Shown here: piece by piece, positions 51,667-60,048 of the stretch | How the letters are laid out: every line of letters starts with the position of its first letter | Position numbering within the stretch: position 1 is the stretch's first letter | Source of the DNA: Bacteroides sp. GM023 | GTDB lineage: Bacteria > Bacteroidota > Bacteroidia > Bacteroidales > Bacteroidaceae | Direction of reading: 5' to 3' | Assembly (NCBI RefSeq): GCF_014750685.1 | Contig: NZ_JAAXGE010000001.1 | Coordinates: 496,001-560,000 of the forward strand | DNA: 64,000 nt | Made by a program: the position numbers and the translations under genes | Notes under the pieces: generated by a model | Told to the model about the DNA's origin: nothing | The model's input: only the letters and a program-made list of their open reading frames with translations | Databases searched by the model: none

Positions 51667-52176
51667 ATGAAAAAAAGAAGAGGAATAAAAAGGTATTATA
51701 AGAAATTACACCAATGTAACGAGTGGGACTATTGGTGTAACATATTATCAGATATATCTGAGTGGTGCAATTATGCTCACCAACATTTTGATTGGATAGG
51801 TTATGGAGATATATGCTGGAAAGAGCGTAAAGAACATTTAGATATACTGTTCAAACATTTTTTGATGATAGAACATCATATTAAAAATGTGGAGCGTCCA
51901 TTTCAGATGTTTGCCATACTTCATTTGAATGATAGCGGGCAAGATGCTCTTTATTTTCATACTCCTAATCCTTATACAGAATATCCCTATATAATTCCTC
52001 AAATGGCATATAAGATAGGATGTCAATTACAATATCCGCCATTGAGTAAATATTTGGAAATGCTGATGGGGCAAGGATATACAATATTTACATCAGAGGA
52101 AAGACAGTCTTGTATTGTATTTAAGGAAAATGTTGGTGAAACTCTTAATAGAAATAATAGTACAACAACTAGATAA
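51667..52176 (+). CDS. small unknown protein, immunity-like
   Basis: A 169-residue protein with a basic start (MKKRRGIKRYYKKLHQ) and a Trp/Cys/His-rich N-terminal half (EWDYWCNILSDISEWCNYAHQ; HFDWIGYGDICWKERKEHLD), then YFHTPNPYTEYPYIIPQM. No known zinc or enzyme motif could be assigned. Fourth island gene; it lies 8 bp before the macro-domain gene and is probably cotranscribed with it. Function unknown. Confidence 0.6.
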   Translation: MKKRRGIKRYYKKLHQCNEWDYWCNILSDISEWCNYAHQHFDWIGYGDICWKERKEHLDILFKHFLMIEHHIKNVERPFQMFAILHLNDSGQDALYFHTPNPYTEYPYIIPQMAYKIGCQLQYPPLSKYLEMLMGQGYTIFTSEERQSCIVFKENVGETLNRNNSTTTR

Positions 52177-52184
52177 AGAACAAT

Positions 52185-52652
52185 ATGATAAAGTATATTT
52201 CGGGAGATATATTACAAAGTACAGATGAGTACATAGCACAGGGTGTGGCTGTTGGCTCACAAGAGGGATTGGGAACGGGACTTGCCTTTAAGTTGTCAAG
52301 CCAGTTTCCTGAAATCCAAAAGCTCTTTAAGAAGTACACACGGAACAGTAAGTTTCAGGCAGGTGATGTGTTTGTCGGAAAAACCAAAGGTTTTTCTCCG
52401 GGTATCATCTACATTGCCACACAACCGGATATGTACCATGCGGAACTTACCTATCTGAACAAAGGTTTAAAACGCCTTAAAAAAATATGTGCAAGTAAAG
52501 GAATTAAAAGTGTATCTCTCCCGAAAATAGGTGCGGGCTTGGGCAAACTGGATTGGGATAACGAAGTCAAACCCTTACTTGAAAGTATTTTATCAGATTG
52601 TGAAACAATATTCAATGTGTACGAAGATTACAAAATTGAATATGAAAATTAG
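52185..52652 (+). CDS. macro-domain protein (ADP-ribose binding/removing)
   Basis: A 155-residue macro domain, close to the full length of the fold. Landmarks are the N-terminal strand IKYISGDILQS, the loop QGVAVGSQEGLGTGLAFKLS, the middle GDVFVGKTKGFSPGIIYIATQ, and SVSLPKIGAGLGKLDW (the second phosphate loop). Macro domains bind ADP-ribose, and some remove it from proteins or nucleic acids. In an island of immunity-like genes it could reverse ADP-ribosylation by a competitor's toxin, which is inference. It starts 8 bp after the preceding gene. Confidence 0.88.
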   Translation: MIKYISGDILQSTDEYIAQGVAVGSQEGLGTGLAFKLSSQFPEIQKLFKKYTRNSKFQAGDVFVGKTKGFSPGIIYIATQPDMYHAELTYLNKGLKRLKKICASKGIKSVSLPKIGAGLGKLDWDNEVKPLLESILSDCETIFNVYEDYKIEYEN

Positions 52653-52685
52653 CTTATAACATATACCTGTTCAGCTTAAAATCCT
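52650..52685 (+). repeat. spacer repeat copy F after the macro-domain gene
   Basis: TAGCTTATAACA at 52650-52661 is identical to 50427-50438; a shared CTTAAAA follows. It marks the right side of the island. Confidence 0.5.
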
Positions 52686-52746
52686 TTCGAATCTTTGCGT
52701 CTAATTTTAATTTAAAAAAAATCATTTTCAATACACCCTGATTTTC

Positions 52747-52790
52747 AATTCACCTGTTTTAATATAAACAACGATTAAAACATGTGAATT
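52747..52790 (+). promoter_or_regulatory. long stem-loop abutting the FecR start codon
   Basis: AATTCACCTGTTTTAA (52747-52762) and TTAAAACATGTGAATT (52775-52790) are 16-bp arms with one mismatch around a 12-nt loop. The second arm ends directly before the ATG at 52791, so in RNA it would bury the ribosome-binding region; as DNA it could be a regulator site. Confidence 0.55.
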
Positions 52791-53960
52791 ATGATAAACC
52801 AATATTTCTATATCGCAAGGCTCATAGCCAAGTACTTATCCGAGGAAATAAGCGAAGAAGAACAGGTGGAACTTACCGGGTGGAGAAACGAGTCTGCCGG
52901 GAACGAACGGCTTTTTCAGGAAATCTGCCGGGAAGAGAACATAAAGCGGAATATGCAGAAAAGGCAGGCATTCAGTACAGAAGCCGGTTGGGTGGGAGTG
53001 CAGAAGAAAATACAGCACCATCGTTTTAGATACCGACTGTTGAACGTATGCAAATATGCCGCCATCTTTATTCTTCCATTGGCTATTGCTACCGCTGTCC
53101 TATATAACAGCACTAACGAACATGACGCCATCTCTCATGTTACAGAACAAATCCTTCCCGGCAGTAAGAAAGCCGTTTTAATATTGGATAATGGAGAAAC
53201 AATCGACCTGAAATCCACATCCGGTGTGGAATTGAAAGAGAAAGACGGTACGATTATTCAGGTAGACTCCACAGCATTGAATTACCAGCAGACTCCCGAC
53301 CGGAAATCCGACAAACTGGCTTATAATAAAGTAAACGTTCCCCGTGGCGGCGAATACCAATTGACGTTGAGCGACGGAAGTAAAGTGCAATTAAACTCCA
53401 TGAGTTCCATTCGCTTTCCCGTACAGTTTGCAAAAGACTGCCGCTTGGTAGAACTCGAAGGAGAAGCCTACTTTGAAGTAAGCAAAACCGGACAACCCTT
53501 TATTGTGAAAACGAAAGGAATGAATATTGAAGTACTCGGAACTACCTTCAATATATCAGCCTACGCAAACGAAGAATATCAGACAACCCTCGTCAACGGT
53601 TCGGTAAGGGTACAGACCGAAGATGGAAGCAACCGGATTCTGAAACCTTCCGAACAGGCTTGCATCACTCCGGGCAGCAATCAGATTAATGTTCGTAATG
53701 TAGACACCGCATTTTACACTTCATGGATACATGGAAAGATAAACTTCAAAGACCAACGGCTGGAAGACATCATGAAAACCCTTGCCCGATGGTATGATAT
53801 GGAAGTAATCTATGAGAACGAAGCAACGAAAGATTTACGCTTCGGTTGCTACATAAACCGCTATAACGAAATCACTCCACTGGTGAATCTCCTCGAACAG
53901 ACAGGCAGAGTAACCATCACCGTAGAAGGAAAAACTATTAAAATATTCACTAATCATTAA
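52791..53960 (+). CDS. FecR-type anti-sigma factor
   Basis: A 389-residue inner-membrane protein. An N-terminal cytoplasmic anti-sigma segment (about 1-85; LIAKYLSEEISEEEQVELTGWRNES) precedes one TM (about 88-105), a periplasmic FecR domain (about 175-270; VNVPRGGEYQLTLSDGSKVQLN, EGEAYFEVSKTGQPFIV) and a C-terminal DUF4974-like domain (INFKDQRLEDIMKTLARWYDMEV). It should hold the ECF sigma at 48708 until the STN-SusC receptor signals. The sigma gene, normally adjacent, is 3.5 kb upstream. Confidence 0.93.
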   Translation: MINQYFYIARLIAKYLSEEISEEEQVELTGWRNESAGNERLFQEICREENIKRNMQKRQAFSTEAGWVGVQKKIQHHRFRYRLLNVCKYAAIFILPLAIATAVLYNSTNEHDAISHVTEQILPGSKKAVLILDNGETIDLKSTSGVELKEKDGTIIQVDSTALNYQQTPDRKSDKLAYNKVNVPRGGEYQLTLSDGSKVQLNSMSSIRFPVQFAKDCRLVELEGEAYFEVSKTGQPFIVKTKGMNIEVLGTTFNISAYANEEYQTTLVNGSVRVQTEDGSNRILKPSEQACITPGSNQINVRNVDTAFYTSWIHGKINFKDQRLEDIMKTLARWYDMEVIYENEATKDLRFGCYINRYNEITPLVNLLEQTGRVTITVEGKTIKIFTNH

Positions 53961-53970
53961 TCCCTGTTTT

Positions 53971-56900
53971 ATGGAAAAACTACGTAATGTTAACCGATTA
54001 GGGAAATATGGAAGACGTCTTTGCATGACATTCCTTTTTCTCTGTATTACGACTTCAGGGCTTATGCAGGCATCAGTGTTTGCACAGGCTACCGTTACAG
54101 CCAAATTCAGAAACGTAACACTGAATGAAGTTCTTTGGGAAATTCAGAAGCAAACGGACTTTACCTTTATTTACAGCACCAATGATGCGAAGAAAGTGAA
54201 AGTGGAAAACCTGGATGTAAAGAACGAACTGATTTCTGAAGTTCTCAACAAATGCCTGCAAAATAGCGGACTGACCTACACCGTACATGATGGAGTCATT
54301 GCTATCCGTAAAGCGACTCCCGTTGCAAAAACAGAAACTGTTGCCCGCGAGAAATATACCATTACAGGGAAAGTGACCGAAGACAGCGGCGAACCGATTA
54401 TCGGAGCCAATGTTATCGTGAAAGGTACAACCAATGGTATGATGACCGATATAAACGGTAATTTCCATTTGGAAGTGACAGACAAGAAAGTCACCCTGTT
54501 GGTTTCCTATATCGGCTACACATCGCAGGAAGTCGCTGCCACTCCCGGCAAAGCGATGAATATCATTCTGAAAGTAGACAATAACCTGTTGGAAGAAGTG
54601 ATAGTAACCGGATACGGTACTTTCAAGAAATCTGCTTATGCAGGTTCCGCCAGCATTGTGAAAACAGATGCAGTGAAAGACGTGCCGAATGTATCTTTCC
54701 AGCAAATGTTGGAAGGTGCAGCCCCCGGTGTCAGTGTCAATACTGGTTCGGGCATACCGGGTTCGTCAACATCTATCCGCATCCGTGGTATGGGTTCATT
54801 CAATGCCTCTAACTCCCCGTTGTATGTAGTGGACGGCGTGCCTGTATTGTCGGGTAGCATTGGAGCTTCCGGCAGTGATTCCGGCTTGGACGTGATGTCT
54901 ACTTTAAATACATCGGATATTGAAAGCATCACCGTAATCAAAGATGCCGCCGCCGCTTCCCTTTATGGCTCGCGTGCAGCAAACGGAGTTGTCATTATCA
55001 CCACCAAACAGGGAAAGACAGGCAAACCGGTCTTTTCATTAAAATCAGACTGGGGATTCTCTAACTTCGCCATGCCTTTCCGCGAAATTATGGGCGGACA
55101 GGAACGTCGTAACCTTATCCATGAAGGACTGCGGAACTATGCCATGACATATAGCGGCAGCGCCGATGATGAAGAAGGACTGCATAAAGGAATGAACGAG
55201 AACGAGGCTTGGGCTTATGCCGATGCGAACATTGACCAATATGCACCGATACCCTGGTGTGGCTTTGTCGATTGGGACGATTATCTGTTCCGCAACGGCA
55301 GCCATCAGAATTATGAGTTTTCTGCTTCCGGCGGACAGGAGAAGATAAAATACTATACATCCATCGGCTATATGAAACAAGACGGTGTGACTATCAATTC
55401 CGGTTTGGAACGCATCTCTGCACGCTTGAATGTAGACTATCAGATGGCAAAATGGATGAACATCGGCGCAAAGATACAGTTCTCAAGAGTTAACCAGGAT
55501 ACTTATTCGGAAGGAACATCCTATACTTCACCCATTTACGGTACACGCAACGGAGCTACCCCTTCCGACCCGATATGGAATGAAGATGGTACATGGAACC
55601 GTGCGTTAATCAAACTGGACGACCGTAACCCGATGTTATCAAACTCCTATAATTTTAAGAGAGAATACGCCACCCGTTCTTTTAATACGGTATATGCGAC
55701 ATTTGACATTTGGAATGGAATCAAATTCGCGTCGACTTTTAGCTATGACTTCGTGATGAACAAATCCCGTGCCTGGAAAGACCCTCGTACCAGTGATGGA
55801 GATGATGACAACGGACGTTTCAGCAAAGACTATAATGATATTACGAATATGACATGGTCTAATATCCTGACCTATCAGACCAAAATTAAGAAAAAACATA
55901 ATTTGGATTTGTTGGCAGGTTATGAAATCAATAGTAAAGAATCGGATGGATTGGGAACAACCATTTCTAATTTTGCCCGTTGGGACAAACCGGAAGTAAA
56001 CAATGGCGTGGTATATCAAAGCATGGGCGGTTCCAACAGCACAACACGTATCGTATCCTATATCACACGTGCCAACTATGATTATGATAACAAATACTAT
56101 TTGGGAGCCAGTTGGAGAACAGACGGAAGTTCCCGTTTGGCAAGAGAGAACCGTTGGGGAAACTTTTGGTCGGTATCCGGCGCATGGAGAATGAGTTCCG
56201 AGAACTTTATGAAACCGGTTAAAGATTGGTTGAGCGATTTGAAACTTAGAGTATCTTACGGTGTGAACGGAACATTGCCTTCTTCCTACTACGGTTATTT
56301 AGGATTAAGCAGTCTTACCAGCAACTATAATGATAATCCGGGTATTTCACAATCGCAACTTGAAAACAAAGAATTGACTTGGGAAACCAACTATAACTTC
56401 AACTCCGGTATTGACCTGGGACTCTTTGACAATCGATTGAGCGTAACATTCGAATATTATATCCGTACAACGAAAAATCTGCTTTACAGCCGCCCGCTGT
56501 CTCTTGCAACAGGTTTCTCCAGCTACCTTGCCAATATCGGTAAATTGCAGAATAAAGGTTACGAGCTGGAAGTCCGTTCGACCAATATCGAAACCAAAAA
56601 CTTCCGTTGGACGAGCAGCTTGAACTTGGGACACAATTCCAATAAAATCCTGAAACTGGACGGTGATTTGAAGCAAGTTACCAGTGGAACATCTATCCAC
56701 AAAGTGGGATTGCCTTATTCTACCTACTATATGATTGAATTTGCAGGTATCGACCCCGCAGACGGTGAACCGATGTTCTATAAAAACTCAACGGATGAAA
56801 ACGGAAATCTGAACAAAGAAACAACCAAAGACCCGCGTAGCGCAGAGAAAGTGATACTGCAATGTGCCGACCCGACTATTACCGGTGGATTTGGTAACAG

Positions 56901-57351
56901 CCTTGCCTACAAGTGGTTTGATTTGAATTTCAACTTGAACTTCTCTTTTGGTTCATGGAAATATGACGGCGCAGCAGGCAAACTCGAACATGGCGGTGAT
57001 GGAACATTGAATATCCCCATTTACTATCGGAATCGCTGGCAGAAAGAGGGCGACGAAACCAATATCGAACGTTTCGTAATCGGCAGGTCTATATCTATGA
57101 CAGACTATGCTACGACACGCCGTCTGCACAGCGGAGATTATGTCCGTCTGAAAAACCTGACTTTCGGCTTTACATTACCGAAAACGTGGACACGGAAAGT
57201 CGGTATAGACAGAGTACGTCTATATGCGTCAGGCAATAACTTGTTGACCTGGTCGGCATACGAATATCTCGACCCCGAATCAGGCTCATCGCCCGGCTGG
57301 GATACTCCGCCTATGAGAACCTATACTTTCGGTTTGGAAGTTAAATTCTAA
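53971..57351 (+). CDS. SusC-type TonB-dependent transducer with STN domain
   Basis: A 1126-residue outer-membrane receptor with a signal peptide (about 1-38), an STN domain (about 40-112; VTAKFRNVTLNEVLWEIQKQ) that contacts FecR in the periplasm, a carboxypeptidase-regulatory-like domain (ITGKVTEDSGEPIIGANVIV, about 128-205), plug (EEVIVTGYGTFKKSAYAG; ESITVIKDAAAASLYGSRAAN) and a barrel ending LEVKF. It both imports ligand with the SusD partner and signals to release the ECF sigma. It starts 10 bp after the FecR gene. The ligand is unknown. Confidence 0.94.
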   Translation: MEKLRNVNRLGKYGRRLCMTFLFLCITTSGLMQASVFAQATVTAKFRNVTLNEVLWEIQKQTDFTFIYSTNDAKKVKVENLDVKNELISEVLNKCLQNSGLTYTVHDGVIAIRKATPVAKTETVAREKYTITGKVTEDSGEPIIGANVIVKGTTNGMMTDINGNFHLEVTDKKVTLLVSYIGYTSQEVAATPGKAMNIILKVDNNLLEEVIVTGYGTFKKSAYAGSASIVKTDAVKDVPNVSFQQMLEGAAPGVSVNTGSGIPGSSTSIRIRGMGSFNASNSPLYVVDGVPVLSGSIGASGSDSGLDVMSTLNTSDIESITVIKDAAAASLYGSRAANGVVIITTKQGKTGKPVFSLKSDWGFSNFAMPFREIMGGQERRNLIHEGLRNYAMTYSGSADDEEGLHKGMNENEAWAYADANIDQYAPIPWCGFVDWDDYLFRNGSHQNYEFSASGGQEKIKYYTSIGYMKQDGVTINSGLERISARLNVDYQMAKWMNIGAKIQFSRVNQDTYSEGTSYTSPIYGTRNGATPSDPIWNEDGTWNRALIKLDDRNPMLSNSYNFKREYATRSFNTVYATFDIWNGIKFASTFSYDFVMNKSRAWKDPRTSDGDDDNGRFSKDYNDITNMTWSNILTYQTKIKKKHNLDLLAGYEINSKESDGLGTTISNFARWDKPEVNNGVVYQSMGGSNSTTRIVSYITRANYDYDNKYYLGASWRTDGSSRLARENRWGNFWSVSGAWRMSSENFMKPVKDWLSDLKLRVSYGVNGTLPSSYYGYLGLSSLTSNYNDNPGISQSQLENKELTWETNYNFNSGIDLGLFDNRLSVTFEYYIRTTKNLLYSRPLSLATGFSSYLANIGKLQNKGYELEVRSTNIETKNFRWTSSLNLGHNSNKILKLDGDLKQVTSGTSIHKVGLPYSTYYMIEFAGIDPADGEPMFYKNSTDENGNLNKETTKDPRSAEKVILQCADPTITGGFGNSLAYKWFDLNFNLNFSFGSWKYDGAAGKLEHGGDGTLNIPIYYRNRWQKEGDETNIERFVIGRSISMTDYATTRRLHSGDYVRLKNLTFGFTLPKTWTRKVGIDRVRLYASGNNLLTWSAYEYLDPESGSSPGWDTPPMRTYTFGLEVKF

Positions 57352-57377
57352 ATGCATTAATCTATAAATTGATAAGT

Positions 57378-58835
57378 ATGAAAAAGATAAAATACATAGC
57401 TTTAGGTGTTATCGCAACCTTATTCAGCAGTTGCGGGAATGATTGGCTCGACTTGCAGTCTTCCACACAAATAGAAACCGACGGCTCACTGACCGAATTA
57501 AGAGACTTTGAATTTGTGCTGAACGGAGCGTATAGCAGTATGCAGTCGTCCAGTTATTATGGAGCCAATATGACCTGTTATGGTGACTTGACGGGAGATG
57601 ACATGAAATCCTATAAATCATCCAGTACCAACGTCAGTTATTATACATTTAAGTATAACAAGACGAACGGGCCGAGCGGCTTTTGGGGAATGTATTACGG
57701 CATAGCCAAGAACCTGAATATCCTGTTCCGTGACATTGAGAAAATACAGCTTGTTCCCGACCGTGAAATCACCACTCCGAAGTTGGAGAAACTGACCGAA
57801 CAGGAATATTACAACGACCTGAAAGGAGAGGCTTTCGCTATACGTGCCCTGCTATTGTTCGATATGACACGTCTTTATGGCTATCCTTATCTCAAAGATA
57901 ACGGAGCTTCATTGGCAGTGCCCATTATTGATAAGGTAGTAGAAGACAAAAACTTCAAGCCATCCCGCAATACGACTGCCCAATGCTATAAAGCAATCAC
58001 CGACGATTTGAAAGAAGCCGTTAAACTGCTGCGTCCGGTAAAGAAAGAAGGCAAAATCAATAAATGGGCAGCAATGACTCTGTTGAGCCGTGTCTATCTC
58101 TATATGGGCAATGACGGCGAAGCCTACAATGTAGCTGCCGAAGCCATCAAAGGCGCAGAAAAGCAAGGCTATAAATTGTGGACGAATGACGAATATGCGA
58201 AAATATGGGCAACCCCGTTCAACAGTGAACTATTATTCGAGATTGTGAACCTGACAACCGACAGCCCGGGTAAATCATCTATCGGCTATCTTTGCACCAA
58301 ATATAATCTGATAGCAACGGAGAAATACTGGAAAGACTATATGAAAGACAACTCCGATGATGTGCGCAGCCAAATGGTTTCCACGGCAAGCAGCAGCAAA
58401 CCCTACTGTTTGAAATATCCGGCACAAGGTTCTAAATCTTACGAAGATGCCAATATTCCTATTTTCCGTTTATCCGAACTTTATCTGAATGCTGCCGAAG
58501 CTGCGGTGAAAAAGAATGATATTCCAAACACACGCAAATACCTGAAGCCGATTTATGCACGTACAGGCGAAGATTTGGATGCATTGTCAGATGATAAAAT
58601 CACATTGGATTTGGTTCTCGAACAGCGCCGTATTGAATTTTGGGGAGAAGGCCAACGCTTCTTTGACTTACTTAGAAACGGCAAGAGCGTGGAACGTAAG
58701 GACCATTTAAGCGAAGTTCCCGATGAAGCGCTCAACTTTAATTGGGATTACTATAAAATGGTACTTCCCGTGCCCAACCATGAAATGGAGTATAACGAGA
58801 ATATGGTTCAAAACCCTGAATACGAACAGCATTAA
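57378..58835 (+). CDS. SusD/RagB-type lipoprotein
   Basis: A 485-residue lipoprotein from the ATG at 57378; an upstream TTG at 57369 is less likely. Lipobox ATLFSSCGN (Cys about residue 19). SusD features are FVLNGAYSSMQSSSYYGA, LKGEAFAIRALLLFDMTRLYGYPYL and the C-terminal LVLEQRRIEFWGEGQRFFDLLRNG. It forms the surface lid of the SusC-like pore encoded just upstream. No glycoside hydrolase lies in the locus. Confidence 0.93.
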   Translation: MKKIKYIALGVIATLFSSCGNDWLDLQSSTQIETDGSLTELRDFEFVLNGAYSSMQSSSYYGANMTCYGDLTGDDMKSYKSSSTNVSYYTFKYNKTNGPSGFWGMYYGIAKNLNILFRDIEKIQLVPDREITTPKLEKLTEQEYYNDLKGEAFAIRALLLFDMTRLYGYPYLKDNGASLAVPIIDKVVEDKNFKPSRNTTAQCYKAITDDLKEAVKLLRPVKKEGKINKWAAMTLLSRVYLYMGNDGEAYNVAAEAIKGAEKQGYKLWTNDEYAKIWATPFNSELLFEIVNLTTDSPGKSSIGYLCTKYNLIATEKYWKDYMKDNSDDVRSQMVSTASSSKPYCLKYPAQGSKSYEDANIPIFRLSELYLNAAEAAVKKNDIPNTRKYLKPIYARTGEDLDALSDDKITLDLVLEQRRIEFWGEGQRFFDLLRNGKSVERKDHLSEVPDEALNFNWDYYKMVLPVPNHEMEYNENMVQNPEYEQH

Positions 58836-58860
58836 TTAACGCATTAACGTATAGAAAATT

Positions 58861-60027
58861 ATGAAAAAGATATATAGTATTTACTTACTCCTAGGCTTGT
58901 TCATTGCAACCCTTTACTCGTGCCGGGAAGACCTGACTCCCGTAGGGCCGGATATAGCTGAAATCACACACTTCCGTCATGACGGACCTTACCTTTTCTA
59001 TGAAAACGGCAAACTTAAAATTCTGGAAGTGGCGAAAGACAACACACTTAGCATCCGCGAAGAATCCGGCTTACCTGCCGGCTTGAAACTGGATGTGTAT
59101 TCGGACGACAACCAACTTCTTTTCCAGGTGCCGATTAACAAAATCGACAACTTTGAACGCCCTGCATGGGACGACCGCACTTCATATGAAAAGACATTTG
59201 CCGTATCCGACCTTCACGGACGTTTTGACCTGTTTGCCGCCATTCTGAAAGCGGGCGAAGTGATTAACGATAACTATGAATGGACATATGGTAATAATCA
59301 TCTTGTCATTAACGGTGATATTTTCGACCGTGGCGCAGACGTACTTCCTATTTTATGGCTTATCTATAAACTGGAATTTGAAGCAAAAGCTGCCGGCGGC
59401 ATGGTGACAACTATACTGGGCGACCATGAAGAATTGGTTATGCGTGATAACCTGAAATACACATACGCCAAGTACAACACTCTTTCGCAAAGAGCAATGA
59501 ATATGACCTATGGAAAGATGTGGGGATTGACGAATGTAATGGGTAACTGGCTACGTTCCAAAAACACGATTCAGATTGTAGGTGAAAACTTGTATGTACA
59601 TGCCGGATTGAGTAAAGCCTTCATGGAACGAAAAGAAACCATCCCCGAAATCAATGAACTGGTGGCTAAGAGTATTTATCTCACGAAAGAAGAACGGAAA
59701 AAACAATTCCCGGACATAGCTGATTTCCTTTACAGTGATAGTTATAACGGTCCGCTATGGTATCGCGGAATGGTCAAGACGGGTAGTGATTATAGTCCCA
59801 TAAAGGATGCCGATGTACAGACATTACTCGATGAATATAATGTCGAACGTATTATTGTCGGACATACCGAAAACAGTCGCGTGAAATATACTTATAGTGG
59901 GAAAGTATATGATATCTGCGTCAATCATCCCAAGGCTTTTGAAAAAGAAACCCGTGCCGTATTGATTAAGGATGGAGAAATCAAAGCTGTAAATGACAAA
60001 GGAGAATTAGTGACAATCAAAAAGTAA
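58861..60027 (+). CDS. lipoprotein metallophosphoesterase, PPP-like, first of two paralogues
   Basis: A 388-residue lipoprotein (lipobox ATLYSCRED, Cys about residue 21) with an N-terminal beta segment and a serine/threonine-phosphatase-like calcineurin domain: SDLHGRFD (116-123), NGDIFDRGADV (151-161), GDHE (187-190), LYVHAGLSKAF and IIVGHTEN. The usual GNHE reads GDHE here, so a metal ligand Asn is replaced by Asp. The lipid anchor puts it in the periplasm or on the surface. It follows SusC/SusD and is 21 bp before its paralogue. Its phosphorylated substrate is unknown. Confidence 0.88.
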   Translation: MKKIYSIYLLLGLFIATLYSCREDLTPVGPDIAEITHFRHDGPYLFYENGKLKILEVAKDNTLSIREESGLPAGLKLDVYSDDNQLLFQVPINKIDNFERPAWDDRTSYEKTFAVSDLHGRFDLFAAILKAGEVINDNYEWTYGNNHLVINGDIFDRGADVLPILWLIYKLEFEAKAAGGMVTTILGDHEELVMRDNLKYTYAKYNTLSQRAMNMTYGKMWGLTNVMGNWLRSKNTIQIVGENLYVHAGLSKAFMERKETIPEINELVAKSIYLTKEERKKQFPDIADFLYSDSYNGPLWYRGMVKTGSDYSPIKDADVQTLLDEYNVERIIVGHTENSRVKYTYSGKVYDICVNHPKAFEKETRAVLIKDGEIKAVNDKGELVTIKK

Positions 60028-60048
60028 CAACCAAAGACAGAAAAGAAT

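Larger units (their letters stand above)
49257..52746. other. immunity-like gene island between sigma and FecR genes
   Basis: Between the ECF sigma stop and the FecR leader lie no polysaccharide genes but five small plus-strand genes, a pseudogene remnant and A/T-rich spacers with short inverted repeats. Four products are small, acidic or mixed proteins of the kind seen in acquired immunity clusters, and the fifth is a macro domain. The island has lower G+C than the flanking sigma/FecR/SusCD genes. No recombinase, transposase or target duplication is visible in it. Its left border is probably near 49330 and its right border near 52660-52740. Confidence 0.6.

Noticed and set aside
49257..52746. 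island as a transposon or integrative element
   Set aside because: No integrase, transposase, att site or flanking direct repeat could be found at its edges, so only an island of uncertain origin is claimed.
54073..54705. 210-codon minus-strand frame inside the STN-SusC gene
   Set aside because: It is antisense to well-matched STN and receptor domains, with no domain of its own.
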